From: Syntrophorhabdus sp.
GTDB taxonomy: Bacteria; Desulfobacterota; Syntrophorhabdia; Syntrophorhabdales; Syntrophorhabdaceae
Direction: 5' to 3'
Length of the DNA stretch: 64,000 nt
Assembly (NCBI GenBank): GCA_012719415.1
Contig: JAAYAK010000072.1
Coordinates: 1-64,000, forward strand
Of this stretch, positions 1 through 9,865 are shown piece after piece (positions within the stretch are counted from its first letter, which is position 1; every line of letters begins with the position of its first letter). Made by a program: the position numbers and the translations under genes. Below the pieces are notes generated by a model. That model did no database searches. It worked only from the letters and a program-made list of their open reading frames with translations, and was not told the DNA's origin.

Positions 1-1
1 A

Positions 2-286
2 CAGGCGAAAAAGATGCAGGACCGCCTCATGAAGCTCCAGGAAGAGATGGCGGACAAGACCGTGGAGGCGCAGTCGGGCGGCGGCATGGTAAGCTGTGTC
101 GTCAACGGCAAGCAGGAGGTCGTCTCTCTCAAGATATCGCCCGAAGTGCTCGAAGAGAAGGACAATGAACTGCTCGAGGACCTCGTTGTCGCGGCTGTCA
201 ACGAGGGGCTCGACCGTTCCCGGGAGATGGTCCAGGAGGAGATGTCGAAGGTGACGGGCGGCATGCAGATGCCCTTCGGGATGTAG
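2..286 (+). CDS. ybaB: YbaB/EbfC nucleoid-associated protein, 5' end cut by the window edge
   Basis: Small DNA-binding protein of the YbaB/EbfC family, which forms dimers that coat the nucleoid and is usually encoded with dnaX and recR. The reading frame is open to the first base, and the residues before the first ATG (QAKK, then MQDRL) match the usual QAQKMQ-type N-terminal helix. The true start therefore lies upstream and only about 94 residues are visible. Family marks are the GGGMV turn, the NGKQEV strand and the LVVAAVNE helix. recR begins 3 bp after the stop, giving the classic ybaB-recR pair. Confidence 0.93.
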   Translation, partial: QAKKMQDRLMKLQEEMADKTVEAQSGGGMVSCVVNGKQEVVSLKISPEVLEEKDNELLEDLVVAAVNEGLDRSREMVQEEMSKVTGGMQMPFGM

Positions 287-289
287 GAC

Positions 290-886
290 GTGTTCTATCC
301 CGAACCGATCGAACGGCTTATCGAGAACCTGACCCGGCTCCCCGGCATCGGCCGGAAGACGGCGACACGGCTTGCCTTTTTTCTCCTCAATGCGAAAGAG
401 GGATACATCACGGAGTTGTCGAGAAGCCTCGTCGATATCAAGGAGAAGATACGCCTTTGCAGCGTCTGCTTCAACATCACCGACACCGACCCCTGTGTGA
501 TATGCAGGGATGAGAGACGAGACAGGACCTCGGTGTGTGTCGTGGAGGAGTCTTCCCACATGATGGTCATCGAGTCGTCGAATCCGGGGCGTTTCCGGTA
601 CCACATCCTCCATGGCGTCATCAACCCCATCGAGGGCGTGGGCCCCGATGACATCAGGATAAACGAGCTTCGCGACCGTGTCGTCCGCGAAGGCATCAGC
701 GAGGTCATCGTTGCCACGAACCTCAACATCGAAGGCAACACCACCGCCCACTACATCGGAGAGATCTTAAAACCCTACGACGTGAGGATCACAAGGATAG
801 CCTCAGGCATCCCCGTCGGCGGAGACATCGTCTACATAGACCCCCTGACCATCAAAAGCTCCCTGGAAAACAGAAAAAAGTTATAA
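290..886 (+). CDS. recR: Recombination mediator protein RecR
   Basis: RecR works with RecF/RecO to load RecA on gapped DNA. The 198-residue product has the family length and order: a helix-hairpin-helix at about residues 15-31 (LTRLPGIGRKTATRLAF), a four-cysteine zinc site (C57, C60, C69, C72), then a Toprim domain beginning VCVVEES near residue 83 and the C-terminal GGDIVYIDPLT segment. It starts with GTG three bases after the ybaB stop, so it is probably translated from the same message. An inverted short-repeat element follows directly and may end the transcript. Confidence 0.96.
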   Translation: MFYPEPIERLIENLTRLPGIGRKTATRLAFFLLNAKEGYITELSRSLVDIKEKIRLCSVCFNITDTDPCVICRDERRDRTSVCVVEESSHMMVIESSNPGRFRYHILHGVINPIEGVGPDDIRINELRDRVVREGISEVIVATNLNIEGNTTAHYIGEILKPYDVRITRIASGIPVGGDIVYIDPLTIKSSLENRKKL

Positions 887-891
887 AGACA

Positions 892-969
892 GGTGATAGG
901 TGATAGGTCATAGGTGATAGGAAGGGATCCTTCCTTCCCATGACCCATAACCCATGACCCATAACCCCT
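892..969. repeat. Inverted arms of short tandem units (site A)
   Basis: The left arm (892-921) repeats GGTGATA/GGTCATA units of about 7 bases. The right arm (931-969) repeats CCCATGA/CCCATAA units that are roughly their reverse complement, around a central GGATCC. The whole can fold as an imperfect hairpin between recR and pckG. It belongs with the other such sites at 18.06, 35.54, 38.49, 40.84 and 57.56 kb. Confidence 0.7.
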
Positions 970-1051
970 TATCTGCCTCTTCTTCTCTTGCAATCCCCCC
1001 CTGATTTATTGTTAACTATTTCGCTGCAGATATTGACAGGAGGAGCTACCG

Positions 1052-2845
1052 ATGAAGAGCGCGAACACAGAACACAAGGATCTTCTTCAATGGGTCGACG
1101 ACATGGCGCGCATGTGCAAACCTGACAGCGTTTACTGGTGTGACGGTTCAAAGGAGGAGTACGACAGTCTCATGGCCCATGCCGTGGAGGCAGGGTCAGC
1201 CATACCACTCAAGAAGCGGCCCAACAGCTTTCTTTTCCGTTCCCAGCCGTCCGATGTGGCCCGTGTTGAGGATCGCACCTACATCAGCTACCATGAGGAA
1301 TCTCAGGCCGGTCCCACGAACAACTGGATCGAGACCGACGAGCTGAAGGGCATTATGCTCGGCCTCTATGACGGCTGCATGAAGGGCCGTACCATGTACA
1401 TCATCCCCTTCTCCATGGGCCCCATCGGCTCGCCCATAGCGAAGATAGGCATCGAGATCACGGACAGCCCTTACGTTGTTTGCAACATGCATATCATGAC
1501 GCGGGTGGGGACGAAGGTGCTTGAACAACTGGGAACCGACGGCGAGTTCATCCCCTGCATGCATTCCGTCGGAGCGCCCCTCGAAAAGGGGCAGAAAGAT
1601 GCTCCCTGGCCCTGTGCCCCCATGGACAGGAAGTACATCAGTCATTTCCCCGATGAGAACCTCATATGGTCCTACGGGTCAGGTTACGGCGGCAACGCGC
1701 TGCTCGGCAAGAAGTGCCTTGCCCTCCGCATCGCCTCGGCCATGGCACGGCGTGAGGGTTGGATGGCCGAGCACATGCTTATCCTGCGGCTTATCAGTCC
1801 TGAGGGCAAACAGTATCATATCGCCGCCGCTTTCCCGTCTGCTTGCGGGAAGACCAATCTTGCCATGATAGGACCAACCATACCGGGGTGGAAGGCTGAG
1901 TGCATCGGTGACGACATTGCATGGATGAAGCTGAGGCCCGACGGAAGACTCCACGCCATCAATCCCGAAGCAGGTTTTTTCGGGGTGGCGCCGGGCACGT
2001 CCTATTCATCGAACTCGGCTGCCATGGACAGCATCAAGGAGAACTGCATCTTCACGAACTGCGGGCTCACCGACGACGGTGACATCTGGTGGGAGGGGAT
2101 GACCGATGATCCTCCATCCCACACGATCGATTGGCAGGGAAGGGATTGGACACCCGCTTCGAAGGACCCTACGGCACATCCGAATGCCCGTTTCACCGCT
2201 CCTGCCCGCCAGTGCCCGATCATCAGCCCCGATTGGGAGAAACTGGAAGGGGTTCCCATCGACATCTTCATCTTCGGAGGCCGTCGTGCCTCGACGGTTC
2301 CCCTTGTATATGAGGCATTCAGCTGGGACCATGGCGTGCTTATGGGGGCGACGGCGTCTTCAGAAACAACGGCCGCGAACATCGGGTCCATTGGGAACGT
2401 TCGCCGCGATCCCTTCGCCATGAAGCCCTTCTGCGGCTACAACATGGGAGATTACTTTCAGCACTGGCTCGATATGGGCAAGCGTCTGGGAGACAAGGCG
2501 CCCCGGATCTTCTACACGAACTGGTTCAGGAAGACTGCCGACGGCAGGTGGCTCTGGCCGGGTTTCGGGGAGAACAGCCGCGTCCTCAAATGGATGTGTG
2601 AGCGTGTCGACGGCAAGGCGGGAGCACGGGAGACAGCCATAGGTTACATGCCGTCTGCCGAAGACCTCGACCTTGCGGGACTCAATGTGCCGGCAGAGGA
2701 CATGAAAGAGCTGCTGCATGTCGATGCCGCTGCCTGGAAAGAGGAGGTCAGGGACATGGAGGAGCATTTTGCCCAGTTCGGAGACCACTTGCCCCGGGTT
2801 TTGGCGGAAGAGCTGAAGGCGCTCGCGAAGAGGTTGGAAAGCTAG
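1052..2845 (+). CDS. pckG: Phosphoenolpyruvate carboxykinase (GTP)
   Basis: Interconverts oxaloacetate and PEP with GTP/GDP in the cytoplasm, an anaplerotic or gluconeogenic step. The 597-residue length is typical of the GTP enzyme. The diagnostic P-loop FPSACGKTN lies at residues 261-269 and the metal-binding DD pair at 287-288. The ATG is preceded by AGGAGG at good spacing. The gene stands alone: a repeat hairpin precedes it and an unrelated DUF1850 gene follows after about 40 bp. In an anaerobe the enzyme may run in either direction; the sequence cannot tell. Confidence 0.96.
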   Translation: MKSANTEHKDLLQWVDDMARMCKPDSVYWCDGSKEEYDSLMAHAVEAGSAIPLKKRPNSFLFRSQPSDVARVEDRTYISYHEESQAGPTNNWIETDELKGIMLGLYDGCMKGRTMYIIPFSMGPIGSPIAKIGIEITDSPYVVCNMHIMTRVGTKVLEQLGTDGEFIPCMHSVGAPLEKGQKDAPWPCAPMDRKYISHFPDENLIWSYGSGYGGNALLGKKCLALRIASAMARREGWMAEHMLILRLISPEGKQYHIAAAFPSACGKTNLAMIGPTIPGWKAECIGDDIAWMKLRPDGRLHAINPEAGFFGVAPGTSYSSNSAAMDSIKENCIFTNCGLTDDGDIWWEGMTDDPPSHTIDWQGRDWTPASKDPTAHPNARFTAPARQCPIISPDWEKLEGVPIDIFIFGGRRASTVPLVYEAFSWDHGVLMGATASSETTAANIGSIGNVRRDPFAMKPFCGYNMGDYFQHWLDMGKRLGDKAPRIFYTNWFRKTADGRWLWPGFGENSRVLKWMCERVDGKAGARETAIGYMPSAEDLDLAGLNVPAEDMKELLHVDAAAWKEEVRDMEEHFAQFGDHLPRVLAEELKALAKRLES

Positions 2846-2884
2846 AGACCGCGGGGACCACGGGGTCCCTCCGGGAGGTTGATG

Positions 2885-3349
2885 ATGGCATCCGTCCGCA
2901 CCGGCGTCTGCCTGGGGTTCCTGTCCTTGATGTTGCTCACGGCGACCGCGACGGGCGCATGCCTCGTGGTTTCGGCAGGAGAGGGGGGAAGATGTCTTGT
3001 TTCCCTTCCCGTCGAGGACGGGTGTATCATTCATCTCGATTTCATCAATTCGATCTACCTCGCTCCCGTACGGGAGACCTTCCTTCATGAGGTCGGCAGG
3101 GGGCTTTCCATCATACGGGTGGAGAGCCCCTCTGCCGGCGTTTTTGAGTATTACAGGATTGAGACGGACGGGCCTTCGGCGGAGATGTACCGCAACGTGG
3201 GATCCATTCTCCTGAGAAGCCATGATTATGGGAACCACACCGTGACCGTGGGCGAAAGGGTCCTTCGCCTGGAAGACTTTGCTGCGGGAGGCGACCCGCT
3301 GACCATCTCCGTGCTTGATGGCGGTTGCGCGCCGGATAAGGGGCGATAG
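2885..3349 (+). CDS. DUF1850-family exported protein
   Basis: A product of about 154 residues with an N-terminal hydrophobic signal (LGFLSLMLLTATATG) followed by a short domain resembling DUF1850, including the F-I-N-S-I-Y-L-x-P-V-x-E-T-F stretch typical of that family. DUF1850 proteins are often encoded beside TAXI-type TRAP transporters, but none is present here. The start at 2885 is chosen because GGGAGG ends 6 bp upstream; TTG 2879 and ATG 2882 are alternatives. Its stop shares a base with the GTG of the next gene, so the two are probably co-translated. Confidence 0.65.
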   Translation: MASVRTGVCLGFLSLMLLTATATGACLVVSAGEGGRCLVSLPVEDGCIIHLDFINSIYLAPVRETFLHEVGRGLSIIRVESPSAGVFEYYRIETDGPSAEMYRNVGSILLRSHDYGNHTVTVGERVLRLEDFAAGGDPLTISVLDGGCAPDKGR

Positions 3350-4077
3350 TGGGTCTCGAGCGGAAGGTCCATGCGGGACTCGGCCGGGTCATCGTTGTCG
3401 CCGCGGTGTTGATTCTTCTCGCATGCTGCACCCCCGCGGCATTCAATTACGAGGTCTTTGACACATCCGGTACCGCAGAGGCCTTCGGACGCCGCGAGGA
3501 GGATATCGATGCCCTGGTGAAGGAGGGCCTCCTGAGGTTCGTCCTGAGCCCTGTGGCGGCAGACGACGGGTATCTCTTCGGTGAGAGGGGAGTCCTGGGA
3601 GAGCCCGTGGAGGCGCAATCGGGCGAAAGACTGGAGATACGGTGGGAGGGTTTCTTCCCGAGATACCGCCTCTATTATGTCCCGTCGCCCGGGCACCCGG
3701 GCGTCGTCATCGGTGAATGCTACTTTCCCGACGGCTGCAACAACGGGTTCTTCTTCGCCCCCGACGCGGACGGGGACACTGTCCCCGACAGGCTTCGCTA
3801 CGTCCAGTGGGTGAGCAGCGATTACGGGCGTGACGACGGTGTCCCCGGTTACCTCGACCGTTATCGCTACGTCTACGACGTGGCGAAGGACCGGCTCTAC
3901 GTCTGGCACGATCTTCTCTTCTACCGATGTCCCCCGCCTTTGAGCACCCCTCCCTACACATGCAGAACGAAGTGCGATCCTCCCTGTAAGGTGAGCACCG
4001 TCGGCAACAGGACCTACCCCGTAGTCTTCAAAACGCGCCTTGTCGACCAGAGGTCGCTCCTCGGACAAGAACGGTAG
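3349..4077 (+). CDS. Hypothetical lipoprotein
   Basis: A 242-residue protein of unknown function. Residues 14-28 are a hydrophobic signal ending in a lipobox-like LACC, so it is probably lipidated and anchored in the envelope. The mature part is rich in aromatic and acidic residues and has a cysteine-rich tail (CPPP, CRTKCDPPC). A segment reading DADGDTVPD resembles a calcium-binding or thrombospondin-type-3-like loop. The GTG start overlaps the stop of the DUF1850 gene, suggesting a two-gene envelope unit. I do not recognise a family. Confidence 0.6.
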   Translation: MGLERKVHAGLGRVIVVAAVLILLACCTPAAFNYEVFDTSGTAEAFGRREEDIDALVKEGLLRFVLSPVAADDGYLFGERGVLGEPVEAQSGERLEIRWEGFFPRYRLYYVPSPGHPGVVIGECYFPDGCNNGFFFAPDADGDTVPDRLRYVQWVSSDYGRDDGVPGYLDRYRYVYDVAKDRLYVWHDLLFYRCPPPLSTPPYTCRTKCDPPCKVSTVGNRTYPVVFKTRLVDQRSLLGQER

Positions 4078-4146
4078 CGTGCGGCCCGTTCAAGGCTTTC
4101 CCTCCCGGCTCACGCCTGGCCGGTCTGCCGGGACGCCATGTCCGGT

Positions 4147-4374
4147 TCATTTCAGGATGACCTGCATTATTCCTGCGTTTCCATTTTCAAGGCGACTGAT
4201 GTTCCCCTGTCTTGTGCCGATCTTCCTTGCAAGCTCTTCCTGGGTCATATTCTGCTCTGTCCTGGCTTTTATGAGCTGGCTTATTATCTGGTATTCCGGT
4301 TCAAGCTTCTTAACCTCTTCGGCAAATTCGGGATCGCTCAAAAGCTTGCCCTTTACTTCGTCCCAGGTCTTCAT
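4147..4374 (-). pseudogene. Truncated XRE-family (HigA-like) antitoxin
   Basis: The 75-residue reading frame has a helix-turn-helix typical of HigA antitoxins (NMTQEELARKIGTRQGNISRLENGN) but stops about 8 residues after the NGNA motif. Family members carry another 20-30 residues (the recognition-helix partner and C-terminal strand). No frame downstream restores them. The ATG overlaps the TGA of a toxin remnant as ATGA, the usual HigBA arrangement. The locus is a decayed toxin-antitoxin pair. Confidence 0.65.
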
Positions 4375-4430
4375 GAAGGATACCTCCTCTGGTGATCATC
4401 TTTCCTTGCGAGAGCCGTCTCCAGTTCTCT
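4371..4430 (-). pseudogene. C-terminal remnant of a HigB/Gp49-type toxin
   Basis: Translating the minus strand just ahead of the antitoxin start gives RELETALARKDDHQRRYPS and a stop. This matches the usual basic tail of Gp49-like HigB toxins (KRELE/KREIE followed by an alternating charged helix; compare the intact tail at 8.9 kb). Further upstream the frame no longer resembles a toxin, so most of the gene is missing. It is too short to appear as an ordinary open reading frame. Confidence 0.5.
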
Positions 4431-4533
4431 CTTATATCGTATAGGATATGTCGATTACAGGTCCTGGATTGCTCCGGAAAGTCAGCATGTGCGTTGCCGC
4501 AGATCTATTTTGGACGGATGTGACATGGTCCCC

Positions 4534-4561
4534 TTGACAATATCGAAATCGTCGCTATAAT
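4534..4561 (+). promoter_or_regulatory. Consensus sigma-70 type promoter of the PerR-like gene
   Basis: TTGACA at 4534-4539 and TATAAT at 4556-4561, separated by 16 bp. Both hexamers are perfect. The start point would fall near 4568, inside the palindrome at 4566-4588. Confidence 0.8.
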
Positions 4562-4565
4562 AGCC

Positions 4566-4588
4566 TAATCAGGAATGGTTCCTGATTA
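4566..4588 (+). promoter_or_regulatory. Fur/PerR-type operator palindrome
   Basis: Perfect 10-bp arms TAATCAGGAA and TTCCTGATTA around a 3-bp centre. It covers the predicted transcription start and ends 5 bp before the ATG of the Fur-family gene. The TGATTA core resembles the known PerR box half-site (TTATAATnATTATAA type). The position indicates autorepression, and relief by peroxide is likely given katG next door. Confidence 0.75.
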
Positions 4589-4593
4589 AAGCC

Positions 4594-5028
4594 ATGGTGA
4601 GACAGTCGATGCTGAAGGTATTGAAAAGGAAGGGGCTCAAGATGACGCCTCAGAGGCTGGCTATCATCGAGGCGCTGGCGGCAATGCGGGACCTGCATCC
4701 CAGCGCGGGAGCGGTGTACCGGGAGGCGAGGAAGATACGGAAGGGCTTAAGCCTCTCGACCACATATGCCACGCTCAACCAGCTCTCCGCGCAGGGCATC
4801 ATCAAGACACTTGAGTTCGACACGGCGGAGAACAGGTACGAGGCGAACATCGGTGAGCACGTCAACCTGATCTGCAAGGGGTGCGGGAAGATAGTCGACT
4901 ACGAGACGCCTACCCCGGCTGATCCCGGCGAGGTGGAGAAAAGAACGGGTTTCTCGGTTACAGACACACGACTGGAGTATTACGGTTACTGTGAAGAATG
5001 TCGGAAGAAAGGAACCGGAGAAGGATGA
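4594..5028 (+). CDS. perR: PerR-like peroxide-responsive regulator (Fur family)
   Basis: A 144-residue Fur-family repressor with an N-terminal winged helix (residues about 10-80, with LKMTPQRLAIIEAL) and a C-terminal dimer domain carrying two CxxC zinc pairs (CKGC, CEEC). The position 69 bp upstream of katG on the same strand argues for PerR rather than Fur or Zur. ATG 4594 lies only 5 bp from the operator and has no good ribosome site. ATG 4609 has GGTGAG upstream and may be the real start. The gene probably represses itself and, by read-through, katG. Confidence 0.85.
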   Translation: MVRQSMLKVLKRKGLKMTPQRLAIIEALAAMRDLHPSAGAVYREARKIRKGLSLSTTYATLNQLSAQGIIKTLEFDTAENRYEANIGEHVNLICKGCGKIVDYETPTPADPGEVEKRTGFSVTDTRLEYYGYCEECRKKGTGEG

Positions 5029-7281
<2,253 letters not shown>

Positions 7282-7343
7282 TCGCGGGCAAAACGTTGTC
7301 GATGACGCCTGACATGGCGTCGAAACAGACTATCAACCAACAA

Positions 7344-7382
7344 CCGGTTCCAGCGGACGGTATATAGCCGCCGCTGGACCGG
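7344..7382 (+). terminator. Hairpin after katG
   Basis: CCGGTTCCAGCGG (7344-7356) pairs with CCGCTGGACCGG (7371-7382) with one bulged T. The GC-rich stem of about 12 bp lacks a following T-run, so it may stabilise the katG message end or terminate with help from Rho. Confidence 0.55.
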
Positions 7383-7455
7383 GAAGTTGGTCCTTGCTCA
7401 CATTCTTGTCAATATCCCTTGGAGCTTCAGATAAGATGATTAGCGTTCATTGTGT

Positions 7456-8286
7456 TTACTTGTGGCGCCAGACCTTGATCGCGGAGATCACCAGTATCAC
7501 CGCGAGGAGAGGGAGGAGGACAGGGGTTGGGACGATGCCGAGGAGGTGGCCTCCCAGGTAGGAGCCGACGAGGGAGCCGATGGCCATTATGGTTATGAAC
7601 TTCCACTGTGTGCGGATCACCCCGAAACTGCTGTCGCGGCTGTAGCGGGCGAAGCCGGTGATCATGGTGGGGAGGCTCACTGCCAGTGAAATGCTTCCGG
7701 CCAGTTTGAGATCGGCCCCGAAGAGCAGCATTACCGTTGGGATGAGAAGCTCTCCGCCTGCGACGCCCAGCAATGAGGCGATCATGCCGATGCCTACCCC
7801 GGCAACGACGCCCACGCATGTCAGGAGCCAACCATGCAAGAGAGGCGCGCCGCCGTCTCTTAAGCCATGTCCAAAGAGAAGGACTGCGGCGATCCCGATG
7901 AGAAGGATGGCGATAACGCGGTAGAGTTTGTGGGACCTCAACCGTATGGCCCAGCCCGCACCCAGCCAGGCACCGGCAAGGCTGCCCGAAAGGAGGGTGA
8001 TGAGGATATCGTAGCGCCCGAAAACACTCGAGAAGGGAACGGTGGCGGCTCGGAAGGGCAGGGCGGAGGCGACTACAACAAGGCTCATGGCCTTGTTGAG
8101 AATGACGGCTTCGAGGGCCGCGAAACGAAAGGCCCCTATTAGCAGCGGAAGGCGAAACTCGGCCCCTCCAAGACCGATCAGGCCGCCAAGGATCCCTATG
8201 ACCGCCCCGCCGCTGAATACGGCAAGAGGATTATGACTGGTGGCCTGCTCCCTGTCCCCGGAGAGGGCATTCTCTTCTGTGTTCAT
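7456..8286 (-). CDS. TauE/SafE family sulfite/anion exporter
   Basis: A 276-residue inner-membrane permease with about eight hydrophobic segments and the duplicated four-helix TauE/SafE architecture. Glycine-rich entry helices (FSGGAVIGILGGLIGLGGAEFRLP and IGMIASLLGVAGGELLIP) begin each half. Members export sulfite, sulfoacetate or other small organosulfur anions; the substrate here cannot be read from sequence. It is transcribed toward katG, alone. The ATG at 8286 lies within a long AT-rich lead. Confidence 0.87.
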   Translation of the reverse strand: MNTEENALSGDREQATSHNPLAVFSGGAVIGILGGLIGLGGAEFRLPLLIGAFRFAALEAVILNKAMSLVVVASALPFRAATVPFSSVFGRYDILITLLSGSLAGAWLGAGWAIRLRSHKLYRVIAILLIGIAAVLLFGHGLRDGGAPLLHGWLLTCVGVVAGVGIGMIASLLGVAGGELLIPTVMLLFGADLKLAGSISLAVSLPTMITGFARYSRDSSFGVIRTQWKFITIMAIGSLVGSYLGGHLLGIVPTPVLLPLLAVILVISAIKVWRHK

Positions 8287-8567
8287 TTTTCGTACCTCGC
8301 TGACCCGGTTCGTGTTACCGCTATGTACCGTATCATATAAGGCGGGCAGGATACAACTGAATGGTGTGAGCGACGAAACAGGGAAGGGAGGTTGGCGGGT
8401 CCGGTTACCACCTTACTCTCCATACGATCTCATCGTTTCTCATAATATACCTGCATTGTACATTTAGAGAAACTCCAGCGTCATCAGTGAGTCACCATCA
8501 CAGAAGAGTCTGTTGAAGCACAACCTTCTCAAGGAATACTCCGGCCTGGGATGTATGAAAAACTTAC
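8287..8567. other. Intergenic stretch between the TauE gene and the HigBA promoter
   Basis: No gene is supported here. It must hold the promoter of the minus-strand TauE/SafE gene, but no hexamer pair stands out. Base composition shifts toward AT from about 8.4 kb and marks the left edge of the accessory island. Confidence 0.4.
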
Positions 8568-8597
8568 TTGACAAAGGTTAACATCAGCGTTAACCTT
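8568..8597 (+). promoter_or_regulatory. HigBA promoter with operator between -35 and -10
   Basis: TTGACA (8568-8573) is followed by 17 bp and TAACCT (8591-8596). A perfect 9-bp inverted repeat, AAGGTTAAC (8574-8582) and GTTAACCTT (8589-8597), fills the spacer and covers the -10. This is where a HigA antitoxin would bind to repress its own operon. The predicted transcript starts only a few bases before the GTG at 8603, so it would be nearly leaderless. Confidence 0.75.
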
Positions 8598-8602
8598 ATC
8601 CC

Positions 8603-8957
8603 GTGAACAGAGTTGTTACATTCTATACAACGGTTGGTGGAAACTGCCCGATAAAGGAATTTCTTGATTCATTGCCGGCAAAAGCCGCACAGAAAGTGAC
8701 ATGGGTATTGAGTCTGTTAGAGGATTTGGATATTGTACCTTCTTCGTATTTCAAAAAGCTTGTCGGCACCGAAGAGATATGGGAATGCAGGATTCAATCC
8801 GGTTCAAACTCATATCGTATTCTGTTTTTTTCTTGGTAACTCCATAGTGGTTCTGACACATGGACTGGTAAAAAGGAGTCAGAAGACACCGAAACAGGAG
8901 ATAGAAAAGGCAGAAACATACAGGAAAGATTTCTTAAAGAGGAGGATGAAACCATGA
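8603..8957 (+). pseudogene. higB: HigB/Gp49-family toxin with a +1 frameshift in a T7 run
   Basis: Ribosome-dependent mRNA interferase of the RelE/HigB Gp49-like family. The first frame reads 78 residues through WECRIQSGSNSYRILFFSW and stops. Skipping one base of the seven T residues at about 8825-8831 continues with LGNSIVVLTHGLVKRSQKT and the charged tail expected of the family, giving about 118 residues. That second frame ends in a TGA overlapping the higA ATG (ATGA). The break is a homopolymer expansion, a sequencing error, or a site of transcriptional slippage. If real it silences the toxin. Confidence 0.8.
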
Positions 8958-9229
8958 GCGATCTCAAAAAGTACATTGGTAAGAGAAAAAAGATAGATAA
9001 GGAATTTGCTGAAGGATACAAAGAAGGCTACGAACAGTTCAAAATCGGAGCAATGCTTCGTCAGGCTCGTGAGTCAGCGGGCTTAACGCAGGAAGAGCTG
9101 GCTCTCAGGCTCAACACCCGAAAAACAGCAATTTCCAGAATCGAGAACCACGCAGAAGACATCAAGCTATCAACCCTGGAGCGTTTTGCGGCGGCACTCG
9201 GGAAGCAATTACGTTTGCAGATTTCTTAA
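8954..9229 (+). CDS. higA: HigA-type XRE antitoxin
   Basis: A 91-residue antitoxin with an N-terminal charged helix and a C-terminal helix-turn-helix (LTQEELALRLNTRKTAISRIEN) plus the usual closing helix (LSTLERFAAALGKQLRLQIS). It binds the toxin and the operator upstream of higB. ATG overlaps the restored higB stop by 4 bp, with AGGAGG in the end of higB as ribosome site, so translation is coupled. Its completeness contrasts with the truncated homologue at 4.15 kb. Confidence 0.88.
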   Translation: MSDLKKYIGKRKKIDKEFAEGYKEGYEQFKIGAMLRQARESAGLTQEELALRLNTRKTAISRIENHAEDIKLSTLERFAAALGKQLRLQIS

Positions 9230-9242
9230 CACAACGGCGACA

Positions 9243-9383
9243 AAAGGACTCCTCTCGCGGGGCAAGTTCGCGGAGATCGTCGGCATCGATAGAAGTGAGA
9301 TAGACCTGTTCATAGAAGCCGAAGGACTCATGGAAACGGAAGGTACACCCATTGAAATTATGGCTCCTCGGTACATTGCATGA
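9243..9383 (+). pseudogene. Detached 3' end of an ImmA/IrrE gene
   Basis: The translation GLLSRGKFAEIVGIDRSEID followed by LFIEAEGLMETEGTPIEIMA repeats the C-terminus of the gene at 9866-11005. The DNA matches 10871-10999 with only a few substitutions, all but one at third codon positions or otherwise mild. It begins directly after higA without the upstream four-fifths of the gene and without the PIN-like partner. The repeat element copy 1 starts about 30 bp downstream. It is a scar of duplication or recombination between similar modules. Confidence 0.75.
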
Positions 9384-9414
9384 TCCAAACACACTCCGGA
9401 TATGCCTGGTCCCG

Positions 9415-9704
9415 GCGCGGGGGCTCCGCGTGGGGTCTCTTTGCCGTTGAGCCACGCTACGGATCACACCCGTTACGTGCTTTCGACTCGCTCGATGCTC
9501 ATTGCGGACAGAGGTGGGAGCGGGCTTTTGACTGGTCGTCCGCAAACATAACTTTGTAGCGTATCGCCACCATGGTGCTGTCAGACGCATCGGTCCCGGC
9601 CACTTCCGTGCCCGGTCCGCGCTCCCCGAAACCACAACGGGTCCCGTGATCCTTAAGCTAACGGCTGCCCGCCAAAGAAACCCCACGCTCCGAGGTTGGC
9701 TGGA
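9415..9704 (+). repeat. Palindromic island element, copy 1
   Basis: About 290 bp, sharing a conserved core with copies at 11574-11860 (direct) and 14864-15135 (inverted). Nested complementary segments run from outside inward: GCGTGGGGT near 9429 with ACCCCACGC near 9680; GGATCAC..ACCCGTT near 9461 with AACGGGTCCCGTGATCC at 9637-9653; GTGCTTTCG with CGAAACCAC; CGATGC with GCATCG; and GCGGAC with GTCCGC. No open frame in it resembles a transposase. It fits a miniature transposable element or a structured RNA. The end stem is the least perfect of the three copies. Confidence 0.85.
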
Positions 9705-9819
9705 GTTCTGGGTCCGACGGGACTCTCAGCAATCGGGTAAGCCGGGCTCCAGGGCGCCCAGTGCATACCGCAATTGTGCGCTGTCTACTCTGATGGGAAA
9801 TAATATTTCGTTATGTAGC

Positions 9820-9848
9820 TTGACAAAAAACATAAGAAAGTATAGTAT
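9820..9848 (+). promoter_or_regulatory. Promoter of the ImmA/IrrE gene
   Basis: TTGACA at 9820-9825, with TATAGT at 9841 (15-bp spacer) or TAGTAT at 9843 (17-bp spacer) as -10. AAGGAGG follows at 9854-9860, just before ATG 9866. It sits in the AT-rich gap after element copy 1. Confidence 0.6.
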
Positions 9849-9865
9849 CGTAGAAGGAGGTTCGT

